Shown here: positions 62,965 through 64,000 of the stretch, in pieces | How positions within the stretch are numbered: position 1 is the first letter of the stretch | Layout: the number at the start of each line of letters is the position of its first letter | Assembly (NCBI RefSeq): GCF_020037015.1 | Contig: NZ_JAIQDE010000002.1 | Location: 186,001 to 250,000, forward strand | Length of the DNA stretch: 64,000 nt | Source of the DNA: Corallococcus sp. AS-1-6 | Lineage (GTDB): Bacteria > Myxococcota > Myxococcia > Myxococcales > Myxococcaceae | Direction of reading: 5' to 3' | Notes under the pieces: model-generated | The model's database searches: none | What the model was told of the DNA's origin: nothing | The model's input: the letters and a program-made list of their open reading frames with translations, nothing else | Translations under genes and position numbers: made by a program

Positions 62965-64000
62965 CTCGCCACCACCCCGCCCAGCCCGCGCGACACCAGC
63001 GAGGCCACGCCCGCGAGCACGCCCGGCAGCGCGAGCCCGCCCGGTGAGGCCAGGTAGCGCGGCGCCCAGTCCGGACGGAACTTCTCCTTGTACTGGCGCA
63101 GCCCCTGGAAGTTGTAGAAGTGCTCGCCGTGCCGGAACAGGAGCGCGCCCAGCCGGTTCCACATGGGCGCGAGCGCGCGCGCCTCGAAGCCGCTGAAGGG
63201 CGCCATGCCCAGGTTGAAGCGCTGGAAGCCCTGCTGGCGGCCCCACAGCATCAGCGACGTGAAGAGGAAGTCCATGGCCCCGTGGGGGCTGCCCGGCTGG
63301 TAGCGCATGAGGTCCACGCTCAGCTCCTCCTTCGTGTCCGGCGCCCACACGTTGGCGAAGCCCATCAGCACGCCGCTCTTGCGCACCAGCGCCACCGGCC
63401 CCTGCTCCAGGTAGCGCGGGGAGAACCAGCCCAGGCTGAAGCCCTTCTCCCGCGTGTGCTTCTCCGCCAGCCACGCGTCGGAGATGGCCCGCAGTTGGGG
63501 CAGCAGCTCCGGCACGGCCTCGCGCGGCTGGACCTCGAAGGCCCAGCCCTCGCGCTCCATGTGGCGCATGCCGTGGCGCAGGCCCTTGCGCTCCGGCCCC
63601 TCCAGGCTGAAGTGCTGGAGCGGCACGGTGGCCTCCTCGCCCAGCTTGAGCAGCGTGAGGCCCATGTCCAGGTAGCGCGGCAGCGCGCCCGGCCCCACCT
63701 GGTAGAAGCACGCCCAGCCGTGGTGCCGGTCCGCCAGCTCGCGGAAGCGCCACGCCAGCTCCGTCGCCGCGTCCGGCGGCCCCACCGGATCGCCCATGGA
63801 CACCCACGCACGCCCCGACACGCCGTACATGAGGAACGCGGTGCCCGTGTCGTTGAGCAGCAGGGACTTGTCCCCCACCAGCGCCAGCGAGGCCATGGAC
63901 TCCGGTGCGCTCGCCACCAGGGGACGGACCCGCCGCAGCTCCTCCGGCGTCGGCGGGTGCGTGCGCGGAACGGCCGGGCTCAGGAGCGCGGCCAGCCCCG
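62961..64000 (-). CDS. Lysylphosphatidylglycerol synthase-like protein (LpiA/MprF C-terminal domain), partial
   Basis: The gene continues past the right edge; at least 345 residues of the C-terminal catalytic domain are visible, with the frame open through 64000 (the GTG at 63917 is not taken as the start). DUF2156 features: LALVGDKSLLLNDTGTAFLM, SGRAWVSMGDPVGP, GWACFYQVGP, LGEEATVPLQHFSLEGPERK, AISDAWLAEKHTREKGFSLG, and the closing FYNFQGLRQYKEKFRPDWAP. Such domains transfer lysine or alanine from tRNA to phosphatidylglycerol, making the membrane less anionic and more resistant to cationic peptides. Whether a membrane flippase half precedes it is outside the window. Its stop overlaps acvB by four bases. 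Confidence 0.88.
   Translation of the reverse strand, partial: GLAALLSPAVPRTHPPTPEELRRVRPLVASAPESMASLALVGDKSLLLNDTGTAFLMYGVSGRAWVSMGDPVGPPDAATELAWRFRELADRHHGWACFYQVGPGALPRYLDMGLTLLKLGEEATVPLQHFSLEGPERKGLRHGMRHMEREGWAFEVQPREAVPELLPQLRAISDAWLAEKHTREKGFSLGWFSPRYLEQGPVALVRKSGVLMGFANVWAPDTKEELSVDLMRYQPGSPHGAMDFLFTSLMLWGRQQGFQRFNLGMAPFSGFEARALAPMWNRLGALLFRHGEHFYNFQGLRQYKEKFRPDWAPRYLASPGGLALPGVLAGVASLVSRGLGGVVAR

Noticed and set aside
61447-63807. A 786-codon frame extending acvB upstream
   Set aside because: The extension is an out-of-frame reading of the LpiA-like gene. The ATG at 62964 overlaps the LpiA stop and begins a signal sequence.

Overview
The window is a GC-rich (roughly 70 %) stretch of a predatory, soil-type deltaproteobacterium (Myxococcota). 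It most resembles the Corallococcus/Myxococcus group. This rests on gene content rather than a database match: PEGA-tailed Ser/Thr kinases with Ala/Pro-rich linkers, a sigma-54 activator, ELWxTDGTxAGT-repeat and HYDIN-like lipoproteins, many secreted hydrolases, frequent GTG/TTG starts, and dense 4-base gene overlaps. I recognised no rRNA, tRNA, CRISPR array, insertion sequence or prophage.

Layout. 1-5.9 kb: end of a drug exporter, a repeat lipoprotein, and a phosphoketolase/acetate kinase operon. 5.95-6.26 kb: five tandem terminator-like palindromes between two converging operons. 6.3-14.4 kb (minus strand): purH, a zinc-ribbon TPR membrane protein, purD, lptF, lptG, joined by 4-base overlaps or gaps of a few bases. 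14.5-15.6 kb: a cysteine-containing sigma-region-4 protein and a MerR-like regulator. 15.7-20.7 kb: two adjacent receptor-type Ser/Thr kinases with PEGA domains and in-frame peptide repeats. 20.8-25.1 kb: a small conserved protein, a HYDIN/VWA lipoprotein and a phosphatidylserine synthase. 25.3-28.7 kb: a penicillin-acylase-family lipoprotein and a small alpha/beta protein. 28.7-34 kb: an E1-like (ThiF/MoeB) protein with a methyltransferase, a secreted alpha/beta hydrolase, and a PilZ-headed sigma-54 activator. 34.5-39 kb: a discoidin-heparin-lyase-like lipoprotein, a small lipoprotein, TesB, and a GT39-like membrane protein. 39-46 kb: two secreted metallopeptidases of different families sharing a C-terminal module, flanking a VOC protein and a small unknown gene. 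46.2-47.1 kb: a deletion scar fusing fragments of a metallopeptidase-like gene and an ATP-grasp ligase gene. 47.2-51.4 kb: a FUSC-type transporter and a GH30-ricin B enzyme. 51.6-54.8 kb: a receiver-histidine kinase, a double-ATPase KaiC-like protein and a response regulator. 54.9-59.7 kb: a MATE exporter, a formaldehyde-dehydrogenase-like enzyme, a receiver without its phosphorylatable Asp, and an unknown protein/lipoprotein pair. 59.7-64 kb: a type B carboxylesterase and an overlapping lpiA-acvB-like lysyl-phosphatidylglycerol pair cut by the window edge.

How the genes fit together. Xfp and AckA make ATP from sugar phosphates via acetyl phosphate. The purH-to-lptG run ties purine synthesis to lipopolysaccharide export. 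PssA and the LpiA/AcvB pair act on membrane lipid headgroups. The secreted proteases, acylase, GH30, lyase and esterase fit a lifestyle of degrading prey and biopolymers. The strongest leads for undescribed biology are the palindrome array, the KaiC-like signalling module, the E1/methyltransferase pair, the Cys-containing sigma-like protein, the two-gene deletion scar, and the shared C-terminal module of the two metallopeptidases.
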